From: Nonomuraea glycinis
Lineage (GTDB): Bacteria > Actinomycetota > Actinomycetes > Streptosporangiales > Streptosporangiaceae
Length of the DNA stretch: 64,000 nucleotides
Direction: 5' to 3'
Assembly (NCBI RefSeq): GCF_014646515.1
Contig: NZ_BMNK01000006.1
Span: 1 to 64,000 of the forward strand
Positions 7,681 through 16,105 of the stretch are shown here, in pieces (within the stretch, counting starts at the first letter, position 1; each line of letters opens with the position of its first letter). Below the pieces are notes generated by a model, which had not been told where the DNA came from, searched no databases, and saw nothing but the letters and a program-made list of their open reading frames with translations. The position numbers and the translations under genes are program-made.

Positions 7681-7846
7681 CTTTGCGCTTGTCGGTGATT
7701 CGCAAGGCAAGGCGAAGGTCTCTGTCGTGCGCCCTGAATGCCGGACCCTTATCCCGATGGCAATGTGTGGAAATTGCGGGGATTTGGGTTAAATATTTGG
7801 ATTCGGGCGCTTTGGTGGGAGGCGGGTGTGCGAGGTGGGGCGTGAA

Positions 7847-7873
7847 GGGGCGCGCCTTGGGAGGGCGCGCCCC
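7847..7873 (-). terminator. 10-bp hairpin downstream of bldD
   Basis: GGGGCGCGCC (7847-7856) pairs with GGCGCGCCCC (7864-7873) with a 7-nt loop, about 50 bp past the bldD stop on the minus strand. Confidence 0.6.
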
Positions 7874-7924
7874 GACTGCCCGTAAGGGCCCGGCTGCCCG
7901 TGAGGGCACGACTGCCGGTATGGG

Positions 7925-8419
7925 TCAGAACGCTTCGACGGCTCGGCGGGCCTCGGCGTCGAGGACGCCCCAGCTGATGAGCTCCTCGGTCAGCTCGCTG
8001 GGCGACTTGTCATAAATCACAGCCAGGGAGCGCAGGTCCTCCTGGCGGATGGACAAGACCTTGCCGTTGTAGTCACCACGCTGGCTCTGGATCGTGGCGG
8101 CGTAGCGGGCCAGGGCGCCCGCCTTCTCCTTCGGCAGCGAGGCAAGACGCTCCAGGTCGATGACAAGCTTCGGTGTCGGCCCGAGCGGGCTGGGCGCGGC
8201 ACCGCCGGGCAGCAGCTCGGAGACGGGCACCCCGTAGAAGTCGGCAAGCTCGGCAAGCTTCTGCACCGTGACCGCGCGGTCGCCACGCTCGTACGAGCCC
8301 ACGACGACGGCTTTCCAGCGCCCGCGCGACTTCTCCTCGACTCCGTGCAGGGACAGGCCCTGCTGGGTGCGGATGGCGCGGAGTCGTGCACCCAGCGACT
8401 TTGCGTACTCAGACGGCAT
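7925..8419 (-). CDS. bldD: BldD, developmental master repressor (c-di-GMP-responsive)
   Basis: A 164-residue protein nearly colinear with Streptomyces BldD. It has an N-terminal XRE helix-turn-helix (about residues 8-70, LRAIRTQQGLSLHGVEEKS) and a C-terminal c-di-GMP-binding domain. The signature R114-G-D116, eight residues, R125-Q-E-D128 is intact, so tetramer-style c-di-GMP binding should be preserved. Known role: c-di-GMP-bound BldD dimers repress sporulation genes during vegetative growth. I chose the ATG at 8419; longer readings add a tail with no family match. A BldD-box-like palindrome lies 150 bp upstream. In Streptomyces bldD adjoins pyrR; here an arginine deiminase unit separates them. 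Confidence 0.95.
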   Translation of the reverse strand: MPSEYAKSLGARLRAIRTQQGLSLHGVEEKSRGRWKAVVVGSYERGDRAVTVQKLAELADFYGVPVSELLPGGAAPSPLGPTPKLVIDLERLASLPKEKAGALARYAATIQSQRGDYNGKVLSIRQEDLRSLAVIYDKSPSELTEELISWGVLDAEARRAVEAF

Positions 8420-8569
8420 TTGTGTGGCCCCCCGGCTCTCGTATGTGTAGCTCTCAGTAGATTGTGCTCCCTTGCGGCGAATGCCTGAGCCACCGGGGGT
8501 CCGGTGCCGGGTTCGGCACCAATCGGTAGCCATGGCCTCAGGTTTGCCCTGGAACGCCGCGCGGTTTTG

Positions 8570-8584
8570 GTTACGCACAGTGAC
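8570..8584. promoter_or_regulatory. BldD-box-like palindrome upstream of bldD
   Basis: GTTACGCACAGTGAC fits the BldD consensus as I remember it (nTnACnC[A/T]GnGTnAn) at 8 of 9 fixed positions. It lies about 150 bp upstream of the bldD start, in the otherwise gene-free 8420-8713 region, consistent with known bldD autoregulation. Confidence 0.5.
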
Positions 8585-8713
8585 GGTAAAGGGGTGGACG
8601 CCTGAGGTCAAGCTGATTGGAAAAAAGATGTCGAATCCGATCCGACATAGAAAGCCTCAAAGATCCCTGTTGTCCCTGCTGGTAACGGTATTCTCAGCGC
8701 AGTTCGCGCCGGC

Positions 8714-9580
8714 TCAGGGAGTACGCGTCAGGATCATGACAGGGCAGGTCGCAGCCCTTACGATCTTGATGCTGGTGTCGCCGAGGAACACGCGCCTGAG
8801 TGGCCCCGAGTCGCTGGAGGCGCAGATGATGAAATCCCCCGCGAGCCACTGGCCGCTCGCCAGGGCGGCGGCGACGCTCCTGCCCTCCAGGAGCTCCACC
8901 TCGACGCCGGTGCGCCGCCGGTGCCCGCGCGCCGCGGCGTTGAGGTCGGCGGCCGCCTGGTCGCGAAGCCGCGCCAGCATGTCCAGCTCCACCTTGACCG
9001 GCCGGGCGCTGCTCAGCAGGAGCGTGACCAGCCGCAGCGGCAGGTCCATGCGGCCGGCGAGCTCGGCCGCCCGCTTGACCGCCGCGTCGGCGCACGGGCC
9101 GCGCCGGTAGGCGACGGTGAGGCGGTCGAGCGTCGCGGGCGGATTGTCGGCGTAGCCGCGCGGGGCGAGCACCACCGGCACCGGCGAGGCGTGCAGGAGC
9201 TGGTCGGCGGTGCTGCCGACGGCGATGCGGCCGACGCGCGCGCCCGGCGCGGAGCCGATCACGACCGCGTCCGAGCCGCGCTTGCGCGCCAGCTCCACCA
9301 GCCCCCGCCCGCTGCCCTTGTGCGTGTGGGTGATGAAGTCGGCGTCCTCGCCCGCCAGCTCGTGCGCCTGCGCGAGCGTGTCGACGGCCTGCTCCTCCAG
9401 GTAGGCGGCCCACGCGCTCGCGTCGGCCCTGGCCGGCCCCGGCGCGCCCCACGCGGGCGGCTGCACGGTCGCCACCGTCAGCCGCGCGCCGGCCTGCCTG
9501 GCCAGGAGCACGGCCAGCGCCAGCCCGTCGCGGCCCTGGGGCAGCGGGAGGAAACCGGTCAGCACGTTGTCGAACTTCAT
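8714..9580 (-). CDS. Universal stress protein, tandem UspA domains
   Basis: A 288-residue protein with two UspA-like halves. The first half ends in the ATP-binding-type signature GSTADQLLHASPVPVVL (about residues 125-141). The second ends in GDTSIKIVRAATCPVMIL, a weaker version. Usp proteins bind ATP or other ligands and support stress survival; a specific role cannot be read off. The ATG at 9580 overlaps the permease stop in ATGA, so the genes are translationally coupled at the end of the arginine deiminase unit. Usp genes often accompany anaerobic or energy-stress pathways, which fits its neighbours. Confidence 0.85.
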   Translation of the reverse strand: MKFDNVLTGFLPLPQGRDGLALAVLLARQAGARLTVATVQPPAWGAPGPARADASAWAAYLEEQAVDTLAQAHELAGEDADFITHTHKGSGRGLVELARKRGSDAVVIGSAPGARVGRIAVGSTADQLLHASPVPVVLAPRGYADNPPATLDRLTVAYRRGPCADAAVKRAAELAGRMDLPLRLVTLLLSSARPVKVELDMLARLRDQAAADLNAAARGHRRRTGVEVELLEGRSVAAALASGQWLAGDFIICASSDSGPLRRVFLGDTSIKIVRAATCPVMILTRTP

Positions 9581-11001
9581 GAGGGCACCTCGGCGTTCAG
9601 CCGTGAGTGGCGGTAGCCGTACAGGAAGTAGCAGATCAGACCCGCGAGCATCCACAGCCCGAACGCCACCCAGGTGACGCCGGCCAGGCCGGCCATGACC
9701 AGGAAGCAGAAGATGACCCCGAGCACCGGCGTGGCCGGGAACAGCGGGGTGCGGAAGCTGCGCGGCAGGTCGGGGCGGCGGTAGCGCAGGATGAGGACGC
9801 CGGCGTTCACGATCGCGAAGGCGAACAGCGTGCCGATGCTGGTGGCCTCGGCGAGCTGGCCGAGCGGGATCAGCCCGGCCAGCACCGCGATGAACGCGGT
9901 GACGATGAGGGTGTTAGCGACCGGCACCTGGCGGCGCGGGTTCACCCGCTGGAAGATGCGCGGGACCAGCCCGTCGCGGGACATGGCGAACAGGATGCGG
10001 GTCTGGCCGTACATGACCGTGAGGACCACGCTGGCGATGGCGATCACCGCGCCGAACGACACGATCAGGCCCGCCCAGGTGGAGCCGGTGGCGAGGTCGG
10101 CGATGAGCGACAGGCTCGCCTCGGTGTGCTCGGGGTCGAACTCGGTCCACGGCATGGCGCCGACGGCGGCCACCGCGACCAGCACGTAGATGACCGTCAC
10201 GATGGCCAGCGACAGGACGATGGCCCGGGGCAGGTCGCGTGCGGGGTTCTTGGCCTCCTCACCGGCGGTGGAGGCGGCGTCGAAGCCGATGTAGGAGAAG
10301 AACACCTGGGACGCGGCGGCCGTCACGCCCGCGATGCCCATCGGCGCGAACGGGGTGAAGTTCCCGGCGGTGAAGCCGGTGAACGCCACCAGGCAGAAGA
10401 ACAGCAGCACGGCGATCTTGATGAGCACGAACACGGCGTTGGCCGTGGCGCTCTCCGACGCCCCGCGCAGCAGCAGCCAGGTGGCCAGCAGCACGATCAG
10501 GATCGCGGTGAGGTTCACCACCCCGCCGTCCTGACCAGGGGAGCGGGTGATCGCGTCGGGCAGGTGCCAGCCGAACAGGCTCTGCAGGAAGGCGTTGAGA
10601 TATTCGCCCCAGCCCACCGAGACGGCCGCCACCGAGACGGCGTACTCCAGCATGAGGCACCAGCCGCAGATCCAGGCGACGAGCTCGCCCATGGTCGCGT
10701 AGGCGTAGGAGTAGGACGAGCCGGACACCGGGATGGTCCCGGCCAGCTCCGCGTAGGACAGGGCGGAGAACAGCGCCGTGATGGCGGCCAGCACGAACGC
10801 CAGCACCACCGCCGGGCCGGCCTTGGGCACGGCCTGGCCGAGGATGACGAAGATGCCGGTGCCGAGCGTGGCGCCGACGCTGAACAGCGTGAGCTGCCAC
10901 AGCGACATGGTGCGGCGCAGATCGCCGCCCACGCCGTGGCCGCCCTCGGCGACGATGCGCTCGGTCGGCTTGGTACGCAACAGCTGCCTCGCCAGGGACA
11001 C
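9577..11001 (-). CDS. APC-superfamily amino acid permease
   Basis: A 474-residue integral membrane protein with about 12 hydrophobic helices. The first-helix signature GATLGTGIFVILGQ (about residues 43-56) is typical of APC/CAT cationic amino acid transporters. It starts at GTG 11001 after a GAGGAGG ribosome-binding site. It sits between carbamate kinase and the Usp gene on one strand, so the likely substrate is arginine or an arginine/ornithine exchange. That assignment is contextual: it is not an ArcD-type (two-TRAP/basic APC) sequence that I can name with certainty. Confidence 0.88.
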   Translation of the reverse strand: MSLARQLLRTKPTERIVAEGGHGVGGDLRRTMSLWQLTLFSVGATLGTGIFVILGQAVPKAGPAVVLAFVLAAITALFSALSYAELAGTIPVSGSSYSYAYATMGELVAWICGWCLMLEYAVSVAAVSVGWGEYLNAFLQSLFGWHLPDAITRSPGQDGGVVNLTAILIVLLATWLLLRGASESATANAVFVLIKIAVLLFFCLVAFTGFTAGNFTPFAPMGIAGVTAAASQVFFSYIGFDAASTAGEEAKNPARDLPRAIVLSLAIVTVIYVLVAVAAVGAMPWTEFDPEHTEASLSLIADLATGSTWAGLIVSFGAVIAIASVVLTVMYGQTRILFAMSRDGLVPRIFQRVNPRRQVPVANTLIVTAFIAVLAGLIPLGQLAEATSIGTLFAFAIVNAGVLILRYRRPDLPRSFRTPLFPATPVLGVIFCFLVMAGLAGVTWVAFGLWMLAGLICYFLYGYRHSRLNAEVPS

Positions 11002-11019
11002 CTTGGACCTCCTCGACGC

Positions 11020-11955
11020 CTAGAGCGTGCTGGTCAGCGGCCATCTGGCGTTCGGTGTCACGATCGTTCCCGCGTCGCCGCCGAGTATGCGTTCGGCCTG
11101 GTCGAGCCTGCCGATGGCGGCCATGTCGCCGGTGGTCTCGACGAACCGGCAGACGGCGTCCACCTTCGGGCCCATCGAGCCGGCCGGGAAACTCATGGCG
11201 CGCAGTTCGTACGGGGTGGTATGAGCGATCTCACTCTGCCGCGGCGTGCCGAAGTCCCGCATGACCCGCGGCACGTCGGTGAGGATCAGGAACGCGTCGC
11301 AGTCGAGCGCCTCGGCCAGCATGGACGCGGTGAGGTCCTTGTCGATGACCGCCTCCACGCCCGCCAGGCGGCCCTGCTCGTCCCGGACGACCGGGATGCC
11401 GCCGCCGCCCGCGCAGATGACCACGACCCCCTCGCGGACCATCCGGCGGATCAGCCGCGTCTCCACCACCCGCTGCGGCGCGGGGGAGGGGACGACGCGC
11501 CGCCAGTGGGGCCCGTCGGGCTTGACGGTCCAGCCGTACTCGGCGGCCAGCTTCTCGGCCTTCTCGCGCTCGTACACCTGGCCGACGAACTTGGTCGGGT
11601 CGTCGAAGGCCGGGTCCACGGCCGACACCAGGGTCTGCGTGACCATGGCCAGCACCTGCCTGCCCGGCAGCGCGTTCTGCAGCGCCTGGAGCATCCAGTA
11701 GCCGATCATGCCCTGGGTTTGCGCGCCGAGCGTGTCGAAGGGGTAGGGGCGGTCCAGGCTCGGGTCCGAGGCGCTCTCCAGGGCCAGCATGCCGACCTGC
11801 GGGCCGTTGCCGTGGGTGATGATGAGCTCGTGCTTCCTGGCGAGGTCGGCGAGCGTCTTGACGACGCCGCGCACGTTGACCGTCTGGGTGTGCGCGTCCA
11901 TGCTCTGGCCCCTGCGCAGCAGCGCGTTGCCGCCGAGCGCGACGATGACCCGCAT
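11020..11955 (-). CDS. arcC: Carbamate kinase
   Basis: A 311-residue amino acid kinase-fold enzyme making ATP from carbamoyl phosphate and ADP, the last step of the arginine deiminase pathway. Seen: N-terminal ALGGNALLRRG, the ITHGNGPQVG loop (about residues 47-56), VICAGGGGIPVV and the C-terminal GSMGPKVDA. All are family signatures, and the length is standard. It lies 14 bp after arcA and 18 bp before the permease, clearly an operon. Carbamoyl phosphate is also made and used by carAB and pyrB in the divergent operon. Confidence 0.96.
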   Translation of the reverse strand: MRVIVALGGNALLRRGQSMDAHTQTVNVRGVVKTLADLARKHELIITHGNGPQVGMLALESASDPSLDRPYPFDTLGAQTQGMIGYWMLQALQNALPGRQVLAMVTQTLVSAVDPAFDDPTKFVGQVYEREKAEKLAAEYGWTVKPDGPHWRRVVPSPAPQRVVETRLIRRMVREGVVVICAGGGGIPVVRDEQGRLAGVEAVIDKDLTASMLAEALDCDAFLILTDVPRVMRDFGTPRQSEIAHTTPYELRAMSFPAGSMGPKVDAVCRFVETTGDMAAIGRLDQAERILGGDAGTIVTPNARWPLTSTL

Positions 11956-11969
11956 TCCGTCAGCCTCCG

Positions 11970-13214
11970 TCAGATGCCGTCGCGGACGAGTGGGCAGCTC
12001 ATGCAGCGCGGCCCGCCGCGTCCCCTGCCGAGCTCGCTGCCGCGGATGGTGATGACCTCGATGCCGTTGTCGCGCAGGAAGTTGTTGGTCGTGGTGTTGC
12101 GCTCGTAGGCGACGACCACGCCGGGCTCGATGGCCAGCCCGTTGCAGCCGTCGTCCCACTGCTCGCGCGCGGCGGCGTAGACGTCCTGGGTGGGGGTGAG
12201 CACCGTGATGTCGGGCAGGTCCAGCGCGCGGGCGATGGCTTGGTGCATGTCCTGCGGCGGGTGGTCGGTGACCTTGAGCTCCTTGTCGGTACGGCCCGGC
12301 TCGATGGTGTAGGCGGGCAGCATGCCGAGTCCGGCATATTGCGTGAAGACGCCCACGTCCAGCATGGTCATGACGGTGTCGAGGTGCATGAAGGCGCGGG
12401 CCTTCGGCATGTTGAGCGCCACGATCCTGGTGGCCGAGCCGGCCCTGAACAGGCTGCGCGCGAACATCTCGACGGTCTGCGGCTGGGTGCGCTCGCTCAT
12501 CCCGACCAGTACGGCGCCCCGGCCGATGACCAGCACGTCACCGCCCTCCAAGGTGGCGGGCGCCACCGCCTGGCCGGGCATCCAGACGTGGTAGCCGCCC
12601 TGCTCCGGCCTGTCGTACCCGGCGGCGAAGGACGGGTGGAAGCGGTAGATCGCCTCCATGTTCACCGTCTCGCGCATCCGTGCCTTCTTCTTCATGGCGT
12701 TGACGGACACGCCGTCGTAGACCCAGCAGGAGGTGTCGCGGGTGAACAGGTGGTTGGGCAGCGGCGGCAGGATGAAGTCCTCCTCGCGCATCGTGTGCAG
12801 CAGCACCGACTGGGGGGCGCAGCCCAGCGCCGCCAGCTCGCCCTTGGTGATGCCCCCGGTCAGGTAGGTGCTCAGGGTGTCGGCGTCCATGACGTCGAGG
12901 GCGTTGCGGATGTCGTCGACGGCGATCGGGCCGTGCCAGCGCTCGTCGATGACGGCGTCCAGGATGTGCTTGCGCGCCTCCGGGATGTCGACGGTCTCCC
13001 GCAGCAGGTCCGAGAGCAGGTGGATCTGGACGCCGCGGTCGCGGAGCACCTGCTGGAACTCCTCGTGCTCCTCCATCGCGCGCTGCACCCACAGCACGTC
13101 GTCGAAGAGGAAGGCGTCCTTGTTGGCAGGAGTGAGCCGTTTGAGCGCCAGCTCCGGCTTGTGCAGCAGGACCTGGTGGAGCCTGCCCACCTCTGAATCG
13201 ACATGAAACCTCAT
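11970..13214 (-). CDS. arcA: Arginine deiminase
   Basis: A 414-residue enzyme hydrolysing arginine to citrulline and ammonia. Guanidino-modifying fold features are visible: the LPPLPNHLFTRDTS segment with its conserved Asp (about residues 160-175), the HLDTVMTMLD segment with catalytic His/Asp, and the C-terminal nucleophile Cys in GGPRCMSCPL. The ATG at 13214 gives the standard N-terminus (FHVDSEVGRLHQVLLH). It is the first gene of the minus-strand unit and divergent from pyrR across 145 bp. Ornithine carbamoyltransferase (arcB) is absent from the unit, so citrulline must be processed by an enzyme encoded elsewhere or exported. Confidence 0.97.
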   Translation of the reverse strand: MRFHVDSEVGRLHQVLLHKPELALKRLTPANKDAFLFDDVLWVQRAMEEHEEFQQVLRDRGVQIHLLSDLLRETVDIPEARKHILDAVIDERWHGPIAVDDIRNALDVMDADTLSTYLTGGITKGELAALGCAPQSVLLHTMREEDFILPPLPNHLFTRDTSCWVYDGVSVNAMKKKARMRETVNMEAIYRFHPSFAAGYDRPEQGGYHVWMPGQAVAPATLEGGDVLVIGRGAVLVGMSERTQPQTVEMFARSLFRAGSATRIVALNMPKARAFMHLDTVMTMLDVGVFTQYAGLGMLPAYTIEPGRTDKELKVTDHPPQDMHQAIARALDLPDITVLTPTQDVYAAAREQWDDGCNGLAIEPGVVVAYERNTTTNNFLRDNGIEVITIRGSELGRGRGGPRCMSCPLVRDGI

Positions 13215-13292
13215 CCTTGCTCTATCCCCGTAACCCCGGGCGTCACGCTCCCTCAGGGGGAGACCCTCCGCGTTGTGGCTGGTAGCGCCTGG

Positions 13293-13348
13293 TACTGTGT
13301 GTCCCGACCAACGCCCTTTAAGACCCGTCCCGTGAGGCGGGAAAGGTG
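13293..13348 (+). promoter_or_regulatory. pyr operon promoter and PyrR leader hairpin
   Basis: TACTGT (13293-13298) is a plausible -10. The leader then forms TCCCG (13328-13332)/CGGGA (13338-13342) around TGAGG, a small stem next to the AAAGGTGG ribosome-binding site. Known: in actinobacteria PyrR represses pyr expression by binding a leader hairpin that occludes the pyrR ribosome-binding site. The position fits that mechanism. Confidence 0.6.
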
Positions 13349-13359
13349 GTGCATTCCTC

Positions 13360-13905
13360 ATGTCCGAATCCAGGGCCGTCCTCGAAGGCCCGGACATCCA
13401 TCGGGCGCTGACCCGGATCGCGCACGAGATCCTCGAGCGGACCAAGGGCGCCGACGAAGTCGTCCTCCTTGGCATCCCCACCCGTGGCGCGCCTCTGGCC
13501 CGCAGGCTCGGCGACCGCATCGAGGAGTTCGAAGGGGTCAAGATCCCCGTCGGCTCGATCGACATCACGATGTACCGCGACGACCTGAGGCTGAAGCCGG
13601 CCCGCCCGCTCGGCCGTACCGAGCTGCCGGCCGACGGCATCGACGGCAAGATCGTCGTGCTCGTCGACGACGTCCTCTACTCCGGCCGTACGGTCCGCGC
13701 CGCCCTCGACGCGCTCAACGATCTCGGCCGTCCCACCGCCGTCCAGCTCGCCACCCTCGTCGACCGCGGCCACCGGGAGCTGCCCATCCGCGCCGACTAC
13801 GTGGGCAAGAACCTGCCCACCGCCAAGAGCGAGAAGGTCAGGGTCTTCCTGCGGGAGACCGACGGGCGCGACGCCGTGATCCTCATGAAGGGGGGCGCCG
13901 AGTGA
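13360..13905 (+). CDS. pyrR: PyrR bifunctional regulator / uracil phosphoribosyltransferase
   Basis: A 181-residue PRTase-fold protein. The PRPP-binding motif VVLVDDVLYSGRTVRAAL (about residues 89-106) is intact, as are LLGIPTRGAPLARR and the YRDDLR loop. PyrR senses UMP and binds the pyr leader RNA. It is the first gene of an eight-gene operon; its stop overlaps the pyrB GTG by 4 bp. Start ATG at 13360 with AAAGGTGG upstream. Confidence 0.97.
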   Translation: MSESRAVLEGPDIHRALTRIAHEILERTKGADEVVLLGIPTRGAPLARRLGDRIEEFEGVKIPVGSIDITMYRDDLRLKPARPLGRTELPADGIDGKIVVLVDDVLYSGRTVRAALDALNDLGRPTAVQLATLVDRGHRELPIRADYVGKNLPTAKSEKVRVFLRETDGRDAVILMKGGAE

Positions 13906-14819
13906 ACCGGCACCTGATCTCCGCGGGCGACCTGTCCAAGGACGACGCCCTGCTCATCCTCGACACCGCCGAGGAGCTGGCCAGAGTCTCGGAACGGTCC
14001 ATCAAGAAGCTGCCCACGCTGCGCGGCCGCACGGTGGTCAACCTGTTCTTCGAGGACTCCACCCGCACCCGCATCTCCTTCGAGGCCGCCGCCAAGCGGC
14101 TGTCGGCCGATGTGATCAACTTCTCCGCCAAGGGCTCCAGCGTCTCCAAGGGCGAGTCGCTCAAGGACACCGCGCTGACCCTGGAGGCGATGGGCGCCGA
14201 CGCCGTCGTCATCCGGCACGGCTCCTCCGGCGCCCCGCACCGCCTGGCCAACTGGGTGCACGGCAGCGTGGTCAACGCCGGCGACGGCACCCACGAGCAC
14301 CCCACGCAGGCGCTGCTGGACGCCTTCTCGATGCGCCGCCGGCTGGGCGCGCTCGACGGGCGCAAGGTCACGATCGTCGGCGACGTGCTGCACAGCCGGG
14401 TGGCCCGCTCCAACGTGCTGCTGCTGCACACGCTCGGCGCCGAGGTGACCCTCGTCGCGCCGCCCACGTTGCTGCCGGTCTCCGTGCACACCTGGCCGTG
14501 TGAGGTCTCCTACGACCTGGACACGGTGCTGGCCAAGTCGGACGTGGTGATGATGCTGCGGGTGCAGAAGGAGCGGATGAACGCCGCCTACTTCCCCAGC
14601 GAGCGTGAATACTCCCGCCGCTACGGCCTCGACCGGGCCCGTTTCGCCAAGATGCCCGACGACGCCATCGTGATGCACCCCGGGCCGATGAACCGGGGCA
14701 TGGAGATCGCGGCCGAGGTGGCCGACTCGTCCCGCTCGACGATCGTCGAGCAGGTCGCCAACGGGGTGACCATCCGCATGGCCGTGCTGTACCTGCTGCT
14801 CGGGGGAGAGACCGCGTGA
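13902..14819 (+). CDS. pyrB: Aspartate carbamoyltransferase catalytic chain
   Basis: A 305-residue transcarbamylase condensing carbamoyl phosphate with aspartate. The carbamoyl-phosphate site FFEDSTRTRISFE (about residues 46-58), the HPTQALLD motif and the C-terminal MHPGPMNRG are all present. The GTG at 13902 overlaps the pyrR stop (GTGA). There is no pyrI-type regulatory gene, as usual in Gram-positives, where PyrB often associates with dihydroorotase, the next gene. Confidence 0.97.
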   Translation: MNRHLISAGDLSKDDALLILDTAEELARVSERSIKKLPTLRGRTVVNLFFEDSTRTRISFEAAAKRLSADVINFSAKGSSVSKGESLKDTALTLEAMGADAVVIRHGSSGAPHRLANWVHGSVVNAGDGTHEHPTQALLDAFSMRRRLGALDGRKVTIVGDVLHSRVARSNVLLLHTLGAEVTLVAPPTLLPVSVHTWPCEVSYDLDTVLAKSDVVMMLRVQKERMNAAYFPSEREYSRRYGLDRARFAKMPDDAIVMHPGPMNRGMEIAAEVADSSRSTIVEQVANGVTIRMAVLYLLLGGETA

Positions 14820-16105
14820 TAATCAGAAATGTCCGGATTCTTGGGGGCGAGCCGGCCGACATCCGCATCCAGGACGGGCTCATCGCCGAGATCGGCCCCG
14901 CGCTCCAGGGTGACGGCGACGTCGTCGACGGAGGCGGCGTCATCGCCCTGCCCGGCCTCGTGGACCTGCACACCCACCTGCGCGAGCCCGGCCGCGAGGA
15001 CGCCGAGACCGTGCGGACCGGCACCCAGTCGGCCGCCCGCGGCGGCTACACCGCCGTGCACGCCATGGCCAACACCTCGCCCGTGGCCGACACCGCGGGC
15101 GTGGTCGAGCAGGTGTGGCGGCTCGGCCGCGAGTTCGCCCACTGCGACGTGCAGCCCGTCGGCGCCGTCACCGTCGGCCTGGACGGCAGGCAGCTCGCCG
15201 AGCTCGGCGCGATGGCCGACTCCGCCGCCGGGGTCCGCGTCTTCTCCGACGACGGCAAGTGCGTCTCCGACGCGGTGCTGATGCGCCGCGCCCTGGAGTA
15301 CGTCAAGGCCTTCGACGGCGTCATCGCCCAGCACGCCCAGGAGCCCAGGCTCACCGAGGGCGCGCAGATGAACGAGGGCGTGATCTCCGGCAGGCTCGGC
15401 CTGACCGGCTGGCCGGCCGTCGCCGAAGAGGCGATCATCGCCCGCGACTGCCTGCTGGCCGCGCACGTCGGCTCCCGGCTGCACGTCTGCCACGTCTCCA
15501 CGGCCGGCTCGGTGGAGATCCTGCGCTGGGCCAAGTCCCACGGCTGGAACATCACCGCCGAGGTGACCCCGCACCACCTGCTGCTCACCGACGACCTCGT
15601 CGAGGAGTCGCCGGCCGGCGCCTACAACCCCATCTACAAGGTCAACCCGCCGCTGCGCACCCGGGCCGACGTGGCGGCGCTGCGCGCCGCGCTCGCCGAC
15701 GGCACCATCGACGTCGTCGCCACCGACCATGCCCCCCACCCGGTCGAGGACAAGGAGACCGAGTGGTCGGCCGCGGCCATGGGCATGATCGGCCTGGAGA
15801 CCGCGCTCAGCGTGGTGCAGGAGGCCATGGTCGATACCGGGCTGCTCGACTGGGCGGCCGTCGCCGACCGGATGTCGGCCGCGCCCGCGCGGATCGGCCG
15901 CCTGTCCGGCCACGGCCGGCCGCTGGAGGCCGGCGCGCCCGCCAACCTCACCCTGTACGACCCGGCGCCCCGCACCGAGGTGGACCCCTCCGCCTTCGCG
16001 TCCAAGAGCCGCAACACCCCGTACGCCGGCATGACCTTGCCCGGCCGGGTAGTGGCGACATTCCTGCGCGGCAAGCCCACCGTTCTTGAAGGGAAGCTGG
16101 TGTGA
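14816..16105 (+). CDS. pyrC: Dihydroorotase (class I, PyrC/AllB-type)
   Basis: A 429-residue amidohydrolase cyclising carbamoyl aspartate to dihydroorotate. The metal ligands are visible in VDLHTHLREPG (about residues 49-59), in the HVCHVSTAG and VTPHHL His motifs, and in the late ATDHAPH Asp motif. The GTG at 14816 overlaps the pyrB stop by 4 bp. Confidence 0.97.
   Translation: MIIRNVRILGGEPADIRIQDGLIAEIGPALQGDGDVVDGGGVIALPGLVDLHTHLREPGREDAETVRTGTQSAARGGYTAVHAMANTSPVADTAGVVEQVWRLGREFAHCDVQPVGAVTVGLDGRQLAELGAMADSAAGVRVFSDDGKCVSDAVLMRRALEYVKAFDGVIAQHAQEPRLTEGAQMNEGVISGRLGLTGWPAVAEEAIIARDCLLAAHVGSRLHVCHVSTAGSVEILRWAKSHGWNITAEVTPHHLLLTDDLVEESPAGAYNPIYKVNPPLRTRADVAALRAALADGTIDVVATDHAPHPVEDKETEWSAAAMGMIGLETALSVVQEAMVDTGLLDWAAVADRMSAAPARIGRLSGHGRPLEAGAPANLTLYDPAPRTEVDPSAFASKSRNTPYAGMTLPGRVVATFLRGKPTVLEGKLV

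Larger units (their letters stand above)
7399..7924. other. No gene seen; diverged 84-bp tandem repeat
   Basis: Between the HEPN gene and the 3' end of bldD. About 7465-7680 holds an imperfect repeat with 84-bp period. GCGTGCCGGT begins at 7487 and 7571, and GCGGGCGTCTCTCGTGCG recurs near 7546 and (one change) 7630. The rest is lower-GC sequence (7670-7800) with no coding signal. Confidence 0.55.

Noticed and set aside
9607..12108. Plus-strand open frame of 833 codons across the permease and arcC
   Set aside because: Anti-sense to two well-recognised genes and built of repetitive charged residues.
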